From positions 105,869 to 169,868 of the forward strand of contig JBCBBH010000006.1 of assembly GCA_038531945.1 (NCBI GenBank): a stretch of 64,000 bases of DNA. Reading direction: 5' to 3'. The notes below the pieces were generated by a model. That model was not told the origin of the DNA and made no database searches. It worked only from the letters and a program-made list of their open reading frames with translations. The stretch is from CALBPI01 sp038531945 (lineage in GTDB: Bacteria > Pseudomonadota > Gammaproteobacteria > Steroidobacterales > Woeseiaceae). Position numbers and translations under genes: made by a program. Position 1 is the first letter of the stretch, and the number at the start of each line of letters is the position of its first letter. Positions 36,185 through 45,224 of the stretch are shown piece after piece.

Positions 36185-36285
36185 ACCTATCGGATCAGAC
36201 GTCCGACTTGGCCAATTCGGACGAAAACGATCGGAAAAACCCCTGCAATGCGATTGACCCAATCGATTCATTGCGAGGTGAGACT

Positions 36286-37572
36286 GTGTTCTGTTGTGTT
36301 CCTGAATCCGGCGTATTTCTCAGAACCCTGCTGATCTCAGCGACGATCTTGATGGCGGGATGTCAAACATTGCCGCGAGCCTCGGACCTTCAAGCCAACC
36401 ACGTGCGTGCTGTGGCGTCTGTCACCGCAGTGGAGGATCAACTCATCGAGTTTCGACATGACCTGCATCGTCATCCAGAACTCTCCGGCCAGGAGGTTCG
36501 AACGTCGATGCGCGTCGCCGAGCGTCTCAGATCGCTCGGCTATGAGGTTCGCACGAATGTTGGTGGCCACGGCGTCGTCGGTGTCTTGCGTGGTCAGGCC
36601 CCTGGGGCGGAGAACGGCCCAACGATCGGTTTTCGTGCTGACATGGACGCGAGTCGAGACTTTTCGGTCGATCCCGTTTCATATTCGTCCGTAGTAGAGG
36701 GCGTTCGACACAACTGTGGGCATGATCTTCATACGACCGTGGGCATTGGTCTCGCAATTGGGCTCGCGGAAATCCGTAGCACCCTGCCGGGCAATATCGT
36801 GCTGATTTTTCAACCCGCTGAGGAGGCTGGGACCGGCGCGGAGGCCATGCTGGCAGATGGTGTGTTTGCGAGTGTGAAACCGGAGGCGATACTGGCTGTG
36901 CATACGTTTCCGATGGAACTGGGTGTGCTAGCGAGTCACCCGGGTTCCTTACTCGCTGGTCGTGCCCGACTGTCGGTGACGCTGAGAGGAAATGGAGAAC
37001 TCGATAGCGCCGCATCGGACCTGCACGCAGCGCTGATGGCGGTCTCGACGATTCGTCCTGAAGCGGCACTGGAGCCCACGACACCCGACTTTATTTATCT
37101 CGATTTAGCACCTCCGAGAAAGCACCCCGTCGAACCTGAAGTTGTCGTTAGTGGGCTCGTCATGTCGGCCGGAATCGAAAACCGCCCTGAGATACGCCGG
37201 AAAGTGATGCAGGCAATTGATGCCGTGCAGTTGCCGGATGTTGAAGTCCTGGTGGACTATTCGCAAGCGCTCGAAGGCGTCGACAACGATCCCTCCGTCC
37301 TGAGGCGCTCAACCAATGCGATGAGTGCATTGGAAGCGCAACTGCAGGTTCGATCTTTTGCAAAGGTCTTTCCGGCCTTCAGCGAGGATTTCGGCTCGTT
37401 CCAAAAGCACACACCGGGAGTCATGTACTTTCTCGGAGTGAATAATGCCGAGGCTGGCACTGTCGGTTTTCCGCACAGCCCCGATTACGTCGCCGACGAC
37501 GCAGCGATTCTTGTTGGCGTGCGCGCGATGCTCTCGGCCGTACTCGCATTGATGGACAGTTCGTCGCAATAA
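36286..37572 (+). CDS. M20 (amidohydrolase/carboxypeptidase) family lipoprotein
   Basis: 428 residues from a GTG at 36286 with AGGTGAG just upstream; a TTG at 36208 opens the frame earlier but gives a poor N-terminus. A lipoprotein signal ends at MAGC (Cys about residue 26). The M20D signatures are clear: HDLHRHPELSGQE, GFRADMDAS, HNCGHDLHTTVGIGLAIGL and FQPAEEAGTGAEAMLADGVF, with metal ligands in place although the usual HxCGHD alanine position is Asn. It should hydrolyse N-acyl amino acids or small peptides at the membrane surface. Confidence 0.9.
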   Translation: MFCCVPESGVFLRTLLISATILMAGCQTLPRASDLQANHVRAVASVTAVEDQLIEFRHDLHRHPELSGQEVRTSMRVAERLRSLGYEVRTNVGGHGVVGVLRGQAPGAENGPTIGFRADMDASRDFSVDPVSYSSVVEGVRHNCGHDLHTTVGIGLAIGLAEIRSTLPGNIVLIFQPAEEAGTGAEAMLADGVFASVKPEAILAVHTFPMELGVLASHPGSLLAGRARLSVTLRGNGELDSAASDLHAALMAVSTIRPEAALEPTTPDFIYLDLAPPRKHPVEPEVVVSGLVMSAGIENRPEIRRKVMQAIDAVQLPDVEVLVDYSQALEGVDNDPSVLRRSTNAMSALEAQLQVRSFAKVFPAFSEDFGSFQKHTPGVMYFLGVNNAEAGTVGFPHSPDYVADDAAILVGVRAMLSAVLALMDSSSQ

Positions 37573-37814
37573 ACGCGAAGTGCTGCAAGCGCGCCCCATT
37601 CTCGTCTTCCGGTGCAATGCAACGCCACGCGCCTAGCAGCAAACAGAGAGGTCGCGCGGTTGGAGTCACGCTTGTGACCGTGGGTTATGTTCAATGGTAG
37701 ACAACCGTTAGCTCCTTGTAAGACTTCCGTAAGGTCGTGCAGCGCCCTGAAAGATAGCTTTTCCCGTGTTCTGAAACGACTGCGTTAGCAGTGAGATTCC
37801 ATGGGGAGGCCAGA

Positions 37815-40298
37815 ATGGCGAGTCGAGATTTCTCAAAGGTTTGGATACTGACGGCTCTGTTGCTGCTCGTAACGGGATGCGGCGGCGGTGGTGGCGGAGG
37901 GAGTGATTCACCTGACCCACAGCCACCGGCAGTTCCTGTCGTTGCAGGCGAATGGCAGATCAGTGAAACGCTGGCCGACGATTGTGGCAGCAGTGGAACG
38001 ACCAACACCTATGTGGCAACAGTGACGCAGAATGGCTCGCAGGTCGTCGTCACTTACGGTGGTGTCAGCCGCAGCGGCACGATGACCGGTAATGAGCTCA
38101 CCTGGAGCGGCAGCTATCCGGAAGACGGAGGCACGACTACGGTCTCATCGCTCATCCTGAACTTCTCGGGTGATTCAGCGACAGGCAACGCGACCTGGAG
38201 TTGGACCGATGGCACCCAAAGCTGCAGCGGCACATCGTCGATCACGGCAACGCGGCTAAGTACCCCGGCACCCGCTGCGCCGACCGACGCCAACGCCGTG
38301 GCTACGTCTTCCGGCAGTGTGGACCTGATGTGGCGCGACAATTCCGACAACGAACAGAGTTTTGTCATCGAACGAAGCGCTGTATCCATAACGACTGGGT
38401 TCACAGTCGCTGCAACGGTCGCTGCGGACTCGCAGTCCTACGCGGATTCGGGCCTGACGCCAGCCACGACTTACTACTACCGTGTAGCTGCGTCGAACGC
38501 AGACGGTCAATCCGATTTTTCGAATGTGGCGTCTGTGACGACCGAAGCAGCGCCGCTCCAACCGCCGCTAGCCCCAAGTGGTCTCAACGGATCGGCAATC
38601 AACAGCACGTCAGTGCAACTGTTTTGGATCGACAACTCGGACAATGAGTCGAGTTTCGAGGTGTTCCAGGCGCTTGGGACGGCAGGTAACTTCAACCTCG
38701 TCAGCACTCGGCCTGCAAATGAAACATCGGTGGTTATCGATGGTCTGGACCCTGCGACCGACTATGCGTTCAAAGTCGTCGCGATCAATTCGGCCGGTAG
38801 TTCGCCGGACTCCAATATCCAGGAGATCACAACACCGGCGGATGCCCGTATCCCAACAACGCCATCCGTCCCGACGGTTGGCGATGCGACCAGTAGTTCA
38901 TTGACATTGAGATGGATGGACCTGAGCGACAATGAAACGGGTTTCCGAATCTACCGGTCAGCATCGCGCGATGGTCAATACGTCGAAGTGACCACAACCG
39001 CCGCCTCCGCGACGAGCTATACCAACACCGGGCTGGCCCCCTCCACCACTTATTGGTATCGAATCTCTGCCTTCAATGCGACGGGCGAATCTGCGCTGAC
39101 CGCCCCGGTTAGTGGTATGACTTCGGCACCGCCGATCACAGTTCCAACGACACCATCCGGTCTGACGGTCGGCAGTGCAACTGCGAGCTCTCTGACGTTG
39201 AACTGGACCGATACCAGTGACAATGAAACCGGATTCCGCGTGTTCCGTTCTGAATCCGAAAATGGCAGCTACGTTGAAATCGCCACAACGCTCGCCGCAG
39301 AGGCCAACTACGTGGATCGAGCGTTGCGCCCGTCCACGGAATACTGGTACCGAGTCAGTGCATTCAACAGTGCGGGCGAATCAACTGCCTCTCGATCGGC
39401 CAATGGAACTACACTGGCACCGCCCAGTGCTGTCCCCGAGGCACCGACTGAGCCGGGCATTGCGAACCTCGGTGAGACGAGTGTGACGATCACCTGGGTC
39501 GACAATTCCGACAATGAAACCGGTTTTGAACTGGGTACGTGTACGGGCACGATTGTCGTTTCGTCTAATCTGCTGCGCTGTATGAACGGTTTTACCCAAT
39601 TCGCTCAAGTTGGCGCGGACATCACAGCACTGCAAGTGACTGGACTGCAGCCGAACACGCGCTACGACATATTCGTCAGAGCGTTCAATTCGGCTGGAGA
39701 GTCGAACAATACCGGCGTGCGTTTCACGACTACAGCGGGCCAACAAACCGTGACGCTTTCGGCCATCGCGACTAACGCTGTAATAGCTAACTCACTCGAC
39801 AGTCAGGTTGCCGAGACAGCCTATCCAAATTCGTTTCCAGCGGTCGGCGTGAACTGGGCGTTCAACCTCACCGGCACATCAGATTCCGTCGCGTTTGCCG
39901 GTTTGGTGAAATTCGATACGACTTCGCTGCAAGGCAGAACCATCGTATCGGCCACGTTAAACTTCGAGTCGAGAACAGCGCCACCCGGCTTCAACCCTCA
40001 GAATTTCGATATCGGTACGGTAGCCACGTTCTGGGACCAGTCGACGGTGACCTGGAATCAAGCGACAGGGTTGCTTTACTACAACGCCGGCTGGACGCGC
40101 GACATCGCGTATCCGACATTCGTTGGGCAAGACTATGCGATCAATATGACGGGTGTCGTGCAGAACTGGGCAAACGGCCTTTTTGACAATGAGGGCATCG
40201 GATTCTTCTCGTCGAACTACGCGGCATCACCGGGCAACAACTCATCGCTCGATGCGTACGACTTCACTGTGCCAACCTTGACTGTGACATTCGAATGA
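37815..40298 (+). CDS. Lipoprotein with five fibronectin type III repeats and a DNRLRE domain
   Basis: 827 residues. ATG 37815 follows a strong GGGGAGG. The lipobox VTGC puts the lipid Cys at residue 22, followed directly by seven glycines, a flexible tether. Residues about 40-150 are a beta-rich domain. Five Fn3 repeats begin near 154, 252, 349, 445 and 542, each with the shared core W-D-x-S-D-N-E (for example MDLSDNETGFRIYRS and TDTSDNETGFRVFRS). Residues about 652-827 match DNRLRE surface domains (FAGLVKFDTTSLQGRTIVSA, TWNQATG, VVQNWANGLFDNEGIGFFSS). An outer-membrane-anchored surface adhesin or polymer binder is likely; no catalytic site is seen. Confidence 0.88.
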   Translation: MASRDFSKVWILTALLLLVTGCGGGGGGGSDSPDPQPPAVPVVAGEWQISETLADDCGSSGTTNTYVATVTQNGSQVVVTYGGVSRSGTMTGNELTWSGSYPEDGGTTTVSSLILNFSGDSATGNATWSWTDGTQSCSGTSSITATRLSTPAPAAPTDANAVATSSGSVDLMWRDNSDNEQSFVIERSAVSITTGFTVAATVAADSQSYADSGLTPATTYYYRVAASNADGQSDFSNVASVTTEAAPLQPPLAPSGLNGSAINSTSVQLFWIDNSDNESSFEVFQALGTAGNFNLVSTRPANETSVVIDGLDPATDYAFKVVAINSAGSSPDSNIQEITTPADARIPTTPSVPTVGDATSSSLTLRWMDLSDNETGFRIYRSASRDGQYVEVTTTAASATSYTNTGLAPSTTYWYRISAFNATGESALTAPVSGMTSAPPITVPTTPSGLTVGSATASSLTLNWTDTSDNETGFRVFRSESENGSYVEIATTLAAEANYVDRALRPSTEYWYRVSAFNSAGESTASRSANGTTLAPPSAVPEAPTEPGIANLGETSVTITWVDNSDNETGFELGTCTGTIVVSSNLLRCMNGFTQFAQVGADITALQVTGLQPNTRYDIFVRAFNSAGESNNTGVRFTTTAGQQTVTLSAIATNAVIANSLDSQVAETAYPNSFPAVGVNWAFNLTGTSDSVAFAGLVKFDTTSLQGRTIVSATLNFESRTAPPGFNPQNFDIGTVATFWDQSTVTWNQATGLLYYNAGWTRDIAYPTFVGQDYAINMTGVVQNWANGLFDNEGIGFFSSNYAASPGNNSSLDAYDFTVPTLTVTFE

Positions 40299-40315
40299 CC
40301 TTCTGGTGACGTTTG

Positions 40316-40362
40316 GCGGGACGTGCCCCACTCTCTCCCCTCCGGGGCGGGGCACGTCCCGC
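40316..40362 (+). terminator. Strong hairpin, terminator-like, without T-run
   Basis: A perfect 14-base stem (GCGGGACGTGCCCC paired with GGGGCACGTCCCGC) with a 19-base loop, 17 bp after the Fn3 lipoprotein stop. Very stable, but no run of T follows, so termination may be Rho-assisted or the hairpin may protect the mRNA 3' end. Confidence 0.6.
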
Positions 40363-40436
40363 GCTGTCTAGTCAATCCGCCAGTCTTGTCGCAATAGACA
40401 TTGCGATTGATGATTGAGCGTCGCTAAGCTGGACCG

Positions 40437-40973
40437 ATGCCCTACCAGCATTTCACTACGCCTCTTGGAATCTGCGCTGTCGCTTGGAGCGATCAGGGAC
40501 TGACACGTGTACTGATTGCGGAACCCTCTCTCGAGGATATCACCCGCCGTTTGAGCGACAACCTCGATCAAACGAACGAGCAGGTCCCACCATTTGTTCA
40601 CCGAGCCGTCAACACACTGAGTGCCTACTTCGCCGGTGAGGACGTCTCGATGGACGACACCACACTGGACGTCAGTCGGCTCTCGCCTTTTCGGTCCAGT
40701 GTCTATCGCATGCTTCGAAATGTACCCCGAGGCACTACAACAACGTATGGTGAGTTGGCTACGCGACTGGATAAGCCCGGCGCTGCTCGCGCGATTGGAA
40801 TTGCCATGGGCGAGAACCCCTGGCCCGTAGTTGTTCCCTGCCATCGGGTGCTCGCCAGCGGCGGGGACATTGGTGGTTTTTCGGCCCACGGTGGTGTTCG
40901 AACCAAACGACAACTCCTGCGGCTCGAAGGCGTGCAGATACCGGCTCCTGTCATCCGAGATTTGTTCGACTAG
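40437..40973 (+). CDS. ogt: Methylated-DNA-protein-cysteine methyltransferase
   Basis: 178 residues. It removes O6-alkyl groups from guanine by transfer to its own Cys, a suicide repair reaction. The active-site motif PCHRVLASGG and the helix-turn-helix region VPRGTTTTYGELATRL then GAARAIGIAMGENPWPVVV are intact. The N-terminal domain is short and lacks the Ada zinc site, so it is an Ogt-type protein, not Ada. Its last 23 bases overlap the 3' end of the convergent membrane-protein gene. Confidence 0.95.
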   Translation: MPYQHFTTPLGICAVAWSDQGLTRVLIAEPSLEDITRRLSDNLDQTNEQVPPFVHRAVNTLSAYFAGEDVSMDDTTLDVSRLSPFRSSVYRMLRNVPRGTTTTYGELATRLDKPGAARAIGIAMGENPWPVVVPCHRVLASGGDIGGFSAHGGVRTKRQLLRLEGVQIPAPVIRDLFD

Positions 40974-41808
40974 ACCGAATCGCAGAGTGCCTGTTTCGCC
41001 AGGCTGAAAACCACGACCGCGCGAGAAAAACCACCATCACCAAAAGTGGTGCGAAGCCAAAGGCGATAGGAGCAAATGATTCACTAAACGCACTGGGGAA
41101 CACCTGGAGTTGACCGAAGAACAGTGAACCGCTTGCAATGAAAAATGACATACACATGCGCCAAAGGTGCCGTCGTAATCGGGCCGCACGCGAAAGTCGT
41201 TGACGCATCAATGCATTGATCTCTCCAGCTGCGCCAAGCACACCTACAACAACGAAAAGTCCGAATGCCTCGACTGGCGCACCATCCACTGTGCCAGTGA
41301 CGTCGTTATTCGCCTGGTACATGAACAACAGTCCCATACCGGTAATGCAGAGAGCTATAAGCAACCCTGCTCGTTGCCACACTCCTCCGCGAACGATCTT
41401 CTGCCTTGCCGAGGCTAAGCCAGAAAGCAAAAGATAGAGGGCCAGGATTCCGGCAACAAAGTTGGGTCGCTGCCCTTCTTCCAGGAATGGCGCAACGAGA
41501 GTACCAACCGAATACGAAACTGCCATCGACATAACGAACGCGTACCCCGCTGTGCGATGAACGTTGCTGCCTTTTCTCGCAACAGCCGCCACGGCGCCGG
41601 AGACCAGCCCGACGCCACCTCCACCAATATGGAGATACAGCAAAATCGCAGCAAAGATATGCCAGACCGCGTGCGCCGACGCGTCGACTTGCAGTCGATC
41701 CGCAAATGCATCCGAACAAACGAACGCTCCCAATAGCGCGCAGATCGTTAATTTGGGTATTGTTGTGATTAGGCGTTGATTTCGCCTCTTTGCGGCCCGC
41801 TCGAACAT
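40951..41808 (-). CDS. Membrane protein, DUF2306-like
   Basis: 285 residues from the ATG at 41808; the open frame continues upstream into the SRPBCC gene but the extra N-terminus is implausible. A signal or first helix (LTICALLGAFVCSDAFA) is followed by six or seven helices. His residues in HAVWHIFAAILLYLHIGGGG and GSNVHRTAGYAFVMS, spaced as in small haem- or copper-associated DUF2306 membrane proteins, are the main family hint. Function unknown. It converges on and overlaps ogt by 23 bases. Confidence 0.7.
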   Translation of the reverse strand: MFERAAKRRNQRLITTIPKLTICALLGAFVCSDAFADRLQVDASAHAVWHIFAAILLYLHIGGGGVGLVSGAVAAVARKGSNVHRTAGYAFVMSMAVSYSVGTLVAPFLEEGQRPNFVAGILALYLLLSGLASARQKIVRGGVWQRAGLLIALCITGMGLLFMYQANNDVTGTVDGAPVEAFGLFVVVGVLGAAGEINALMRQRLSRAARLRRHLWRMCMSFFIASGSLFFGQLQVFPSAFSESFAPIAFGFAPLLVMVVFLARSWFSAWRNRHSAIRSSRTNLG

Positions 41809-41918
41809 TCCCGACTGCTCAACATCAACTCCGATGGTCAGTAGCCTAGAGCAGCGTAGCGCCGAGACCATCCGTCTAAAGATGGATTTGCCACGGCCAG
41901 ATTGTTGAGAGCGCGATG

Positions 41919-42395
41919 CTAAGCGAGCGCTTCGGCCAGTTTGTCGAAGGCTTGCGCCCATCCGCCCGCACCACCGGATTGGGCCGGGACGCCAACGTGG
42001 GTCATGGTCATGACCGTGCCGCCGTTTGAGTCACTCAATTGCACGATCACTTCCGTTACCTCTGGGTGATCGGCCGGCATCCCCATGCTTTTGGGCTGAA
42101 CAATGTTGCCCTGCTCATCGGAGAGGCTTTCCGTGTAAACGAGTCGGTTCGGTGGCGTGACTTCTTTGAACTCACCGACAAACCACATCGTCATCGTGCG
42201 ATCTGGCGTCTCCATCGTCATTGAGAAATGCCGAGCACCGCCTACGGTCGCGTCGATGGCTTTGATGTCGACGCGTGCACCATTCGGACCATACCAACTC
42301 GCGAAGTGCTCAGCCTCGGCCCACATCATCCATACCGTCTCAATCGGCGCGTCGAATCGCTTTTCGATTCGAACCCATTCAATGTCATTAGTCAT
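41919..42395 (-). CDS. SRPBCC / AHSA1-domain protein
   Basis: 158 residues, START-like ligand-binding fold: VRIEKRFDAPIETVWMMWAE, HFASWYGPNGARVDIKAID, then MTMETPDRTMTMWFVGEFKE and a C-terminal helix GGWAQAFDKLAEAL. The start ATG (42393-42395) overlaps the ArsR gene by 8 bases. ArsR-AHSA1 pairs are common; the AHSA1 protein probably binds a small hydrophobic ligand, and the pair may form a stress or xenobiotic response. Ligand not predictable here. Confidence 0.9.
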   Translation of the reverse strand: MTNDIEWVRIEKRFDAPIETVWMMWAEAEHFASWYGPNGARVDIKAIDATVGGARHFSMTMETPDRTMTMWFVGEFKEVTPPNRLVYTESLSDEQGNIVQPKSMGMPADHPEVTEVIVQLSDSNGGTVMTMTHVGVPAQSGGAGGWAQAFDKLAEALA

Positions 42396-42726
42396 CGGAC
42401 TCTCCCTGCAGTGCTTTCAGCTGAGCTTCCATCTGGACGAACCGAGCTTCCCAAATGGGTCGATAAACCTCGGTCCAACTCGCAACTTGACGCAACGGTT
42501 CAGCATCCAATTCGCAGGGGCGGAACTGGGCATCCTGTCCCTGCCGGATGAGACCAGACCGCTCCAAGACTTTGATGTGACGCGATACGGCCGGCAGGCT
42601 CATTTGGAACGGTTCCGCGAGCTCGTTGACCGTCGCCGCTCCCGTTGCAAGCCTCGCGATAATCGCGCGCCGCGCGGGATGCGATAGCGCAGCAAAGATC
42701 TGGTTGAGTGATTCGTCAGATGGCAT
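42388..42726 (-). CDS. ArsR-family winged-helix repressor
   Basis: 112 residues. The winged helix has FAALSHPARRAIIARLATGA, NELAEPFQMSLPAVSRHIKVLE and RSGLIRQGQDAQFRPCELDA. No CxC metal site is seen, so it is of the non-metal SRPBCC-linked type. It is the first gene of a two-gene operon with the AHSA1 protein and is preceded within 7 bp by a large AT-rich palindrome, which should be its own operator. Confidence 0.92.
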   Translation of the reverse strand: MPSDESLNQIFAALSHPARRAIIARLATGAATVNELAEPFQMSLPAVSRHIKVLERSGLIRQGQDAQFRPCELDAEPLRQVASWTEVYRPIWEARFVQMEAQLKALQGESDD

Positions 42727-42732
42727 AAGCTA

Positions 42733-42772
42733 ATATTAAACAGAATTGTTAATTAACGTTAATGTTTAATAT
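42733..42772. promoter_or_regulatory. Large palindromic operator upstream of the ArsR gene
   Basis: AT-rich dyad centred at 42752.5: outer arms TATTAAACA (42734-42742) and TGTTTAATA (42763-42771), concentric with the perfect inner palindrome GTTAATTAAC (42748-42757). Of 19 paired positions 14 or 15 match. A second overlapping palindrome, TTAACGTTAA, lies at 42753-42762. This is the expected place for autorepression by the adjacent ArsR protein, and it overlaps any promoter for the pair. Confidence 0.7.
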
Positions 42773-42821
42773 AAGTTCGCCCGTTGGATTGCGATGTCAC
42801 CTCAGCAAGCAACCCGCGAAA

Positions 42822-44081
42822 CTACCAAGGAAGACGACAACCCAACTTTTCGCCGACGCGAAATGCAGACGTCACGGCACTCTCAAGCAAAGGGATGCTG
42901 TGACTGGCATATGAGCCGCACAGCCAAATGCGTCGGCCAGGCTGTTCGTGCAGGGAATTGAAATCGTGCAGCGCTCGCAAGGTCGTCTCCGTGACGACGG
43001 GGCGCTCAAACTCCGCTATACCGAAGACTGAGTCCGACTCCGGTTCGACCACTGGATTCCAGGTTTGAAAAATCGTGTGGGAATCAGGGAGCGGCTGGAT
43101 CGCATTCAGCCAAATCGTCGCCATCGGCGTAGATGCAGACTTGGACATCAAAAAATTGACCGGTGCCCAGTTTGTCGGTCCGCCCTTTGGCGCGAGGTTG
43201 GCATCGTTGTGCACAATGACCTGGCTGGGTTCGTAGTGAAAATTTTTGAGTATGCGATGCTCATTGCCCGTAGTGCCGCACAGCAGGGCCGCGGATTGGT
43301 TAGCCTGCGATGCCATGACGACATGATCGAAACGCTCCAATGCGTGGTAGGTCTCGACATCGACACCGTCATTCGTCGCGGTAACAGCGACAACTTGCAT
43401 ACCAAGTTGGACGTCATGGACATCCTTCACCAATCGCTGCACGACGTCCTGGGTGCCCGCTGTCACTCGTTGGACCGAAGACAGGAGCAAGCCGCTGTTC
43501 AGGTACTCGAGAATCACTCTCGCTGGATAGGCTTTGACGCTGTCGGTGCTGCAAGTACAGATCCCCGCGAACGCAGGATAGAGGTAGCCGTCGGCAAAAG
43601 CACTGGAGTAGTTGTGCTGCTCAATGAACGCTTCTAGTGTGACCTCGTCGGCAATGCCTGCTTTTAGCAAACGATCGATTTGTCGGAAAAATCGAAGATT
43701 GTCGAGTCCGATCCTTAGCGCTTTGCGGCCGAGCGAACGCCGACCTTTTAGGAACGGCACGGCGTACCGCCCTACTCTGTAATTATCAAATCGAAAGTAA
43801 GTCGCTTCATCAAGTAGACCGAATGAGGCTGAGTAATTGATCGGTTCGAATTCGATCGATAGGTGTCGGTAGAGCTTCGATAGATTCGGATAAAAGCCAT
43901 CAAAAAATACGCGCATCGGGACGTCGATGCGGACGGTACCAGCCGAGGTCTCTATCTCAAGTGAGTGCGAATCCATTCCAAGATGCTCACTCTTTTCAAA
44001 CAGCGTCACTTCATGACGCGTGCTCAATAGCCAAGCCGCGCTCAGCCCAGCAATACCGCTGCCAACAACTGCGACTCTCAC
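42822..44081 (-). CDS. NAD(P)/FAD-binding oxidoreductase (amine-oxidase fold)
   Basis: 419 residues from a GTG at 44079-44081 that overlaps the UbiA stop as GTGA. The Rossmann motif VAVVGSGIAGLSAAWLLS and the following TLFEKSEHLGMDSHS are typical of the COG2907-like 'predicted NAD/FAD-binding protein' group. The C-terminal segment RRIWLCGSYASHSIPLLESAV is the FAD-closing motif. FAD binding is clear, the substrate is not; proximity to UbiA suggests oxidation or desaturation of a prenylated or lipid product, as inference. A long open frame upstream in the UbiA region is not part of the gene. Confidence 0.88.
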   Translation of the reverse strand: MRVAVVGSGIAGLSAAWLLSTRHEVTLFEKSEHLGMDSHSLEIETSAGTVRIDVPMRVFFDGFYPNLSKLYRHLSIEFEPINYSASFGLLDEATYFRFDNYRVGRYAVPFLKGRRSLGRKALRIGLDNLRFFRQIDRLLKAGIADEVTLEAFIEQHNYSSAFADGYLYPAFAGICTCSTDSVKAYPARVILEYLNSGLLLSSVQRVTAGTQDVVQRLVKDVHDVQLGMQVVAVTATNDGVDVETYHALERFDHVVMASQANQSAALLCGTTGNEHRILKNFHYEPSQVIVHNDANLAPKGGPTNWAPVNFLMSKSASTPMATIWLNAIQPLPDSHTIFQTWNPVVEPESDSVFGIAEFERPVVTETTLRALHDFNSLHEQPGRRIWLCGSYASHSIPLLESAVTSAFRVGEKLGCRLPW

Positions 44082-45031
44082 AAAGTACTTTCCCAGAATA
44101 GCGCACTGATCCAAGCGCAAAGAAACCACGCTTGACTGACTGATATCCAGTTGACGAACGCCAGACACTGGGGGAATTCGGCGACGTCCGCACGTTTCAC
44201 AAGACCCGACACTACGACGCCGACGAGGATCGCAACCGAGGGCCCTGCAATCCCAGCCAATATCCAAGCGGGAAGCACTGAGGACACCACAGGCAGACTG
44301 GCAAACGCAACGGCCAGTGTTCCCAGAATGGTCCAGCGCGCCCGCGCCTGCCCGTGGCGCACCGGGAAGGTTCGTTTGCCGCCATTCACATCGGAGGCGA
44401 AGTCCGGCAATGCCGTCACCATGTTGCCGGCGTAGAAGATCAGAAACAGCGGCACCAGTGTGGGCCAAGGGAAGCCGAATACCGTTCCAACCTGCAGGTA
44501 GTAGCCGATCAACGGTAACAAAACACCACAACCCATTCCTTGCAAGACGTCGCCGCGGCCACGGTAGGACCACTGCATCGGCGGTCGGTTATAGGCCCAA
44601 CACAGCGCAACCGCTAACACCGAAGCGACCAACATCAGCGGTCGGTCGGCAAATACAGCCAGAGAACCGACCAAAACCACAAGCACAACGAGCGCTACTC
44701 GAGAACCGGCGAGCAGCTGATCGCCAGTTAGCTTGCCTTCGGGTAGTACGCGGGAGCCACCCGACAACCAATGCTGATGATTGGTCTTGTCGATTGCTTC
44801 ATCGGCGTGATCGTTCGTGTACAGCAGGTACAATTGGAAGAGCGCACCGAATGCAATGGAATACCCCAGCAGTACCCACCCAAAGGTATTGCCGTAACGG
44901 AATGCCATGGCTTGCCCGATCAACAATGGCACAAGGATCATTGGGAACGCTATCGGACGAGCAGCCTGGATCCACGGTCCGAACCAAAAGGAAGATCTGT
45001 CGTGGCCAACAGATGGCGTATCGGCGGTCAT
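44078..45031 (-). CDS. UbiA-family prenyltransferase
   Basis: 317 residues, eight or nine helices. The first Asp-rich motif NDHADEAID (about 73-81) matches NDxxDxxxD, and the second, DFASDVNGGKRTFP, matches the DxxxD site binding the prenyl diphosphate-Mg complex. It is closer to MenA-like enzymes than to UbiA proper in its loop sequences, but the acceptor cannot be told. It overlaps the flavin oxidoreductase gene by four bases (GTGA), so the two enzymes probably act in one pathway. No menaquinone or ubiquinone genes flank it. Confidence 0.9.
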   Translation of the reverse strand: MTADTPSVGHDRSSFWFGPWIQAARPIAFPMILVPLLIGQAMAFRYGNTFGWVLLGYSIAFGALFQLYLLYTNDHADEAIDKTNHQHWLSGGSRVLPEGKLTGDQLLAGSRVALVVLVVLVGSLAVFADRPLMLVASVLAVALCWAYNRPPMQWSYRGRGDVLQGMGCGVLLPLIGYYLQVGTVFGFPWPTLVPLFLIFYAGNMVTALPDFASDVNGGKRTFPVRHGQARARWTILGTLAVAFASLPVVSSVLPAWILAGIAGPSVAILVGVVVSGLVKRADVAEFPQCLAFVNWISVSQAWFLCAWISALFWESTL

Positions 45032-45224
45032 TGCGTTATTTTCCCCTCCACTCTTCTTTCAACCAACGTACGCGAAACAACCTACAATGCGCTCGCTCGG
45101 ATTTTTCGGAGGCGTTGCACCACGCGAGAATGGGCCAACGCGCCGGGTTGCGCAATAGCCGTAACATTCTCCCGGTCTTCGGGGTCCTATGTGGCACTCG
45201 CTCACGTCATGCAGGCAGACGATC

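Noticed and set aside
44082..44573. Upstream extension of the flavin oxidoreductase frame
   Set aside because: It lies within the UbiA gene in another frame; the Rossmann motif starts right after the GTG at 44081.
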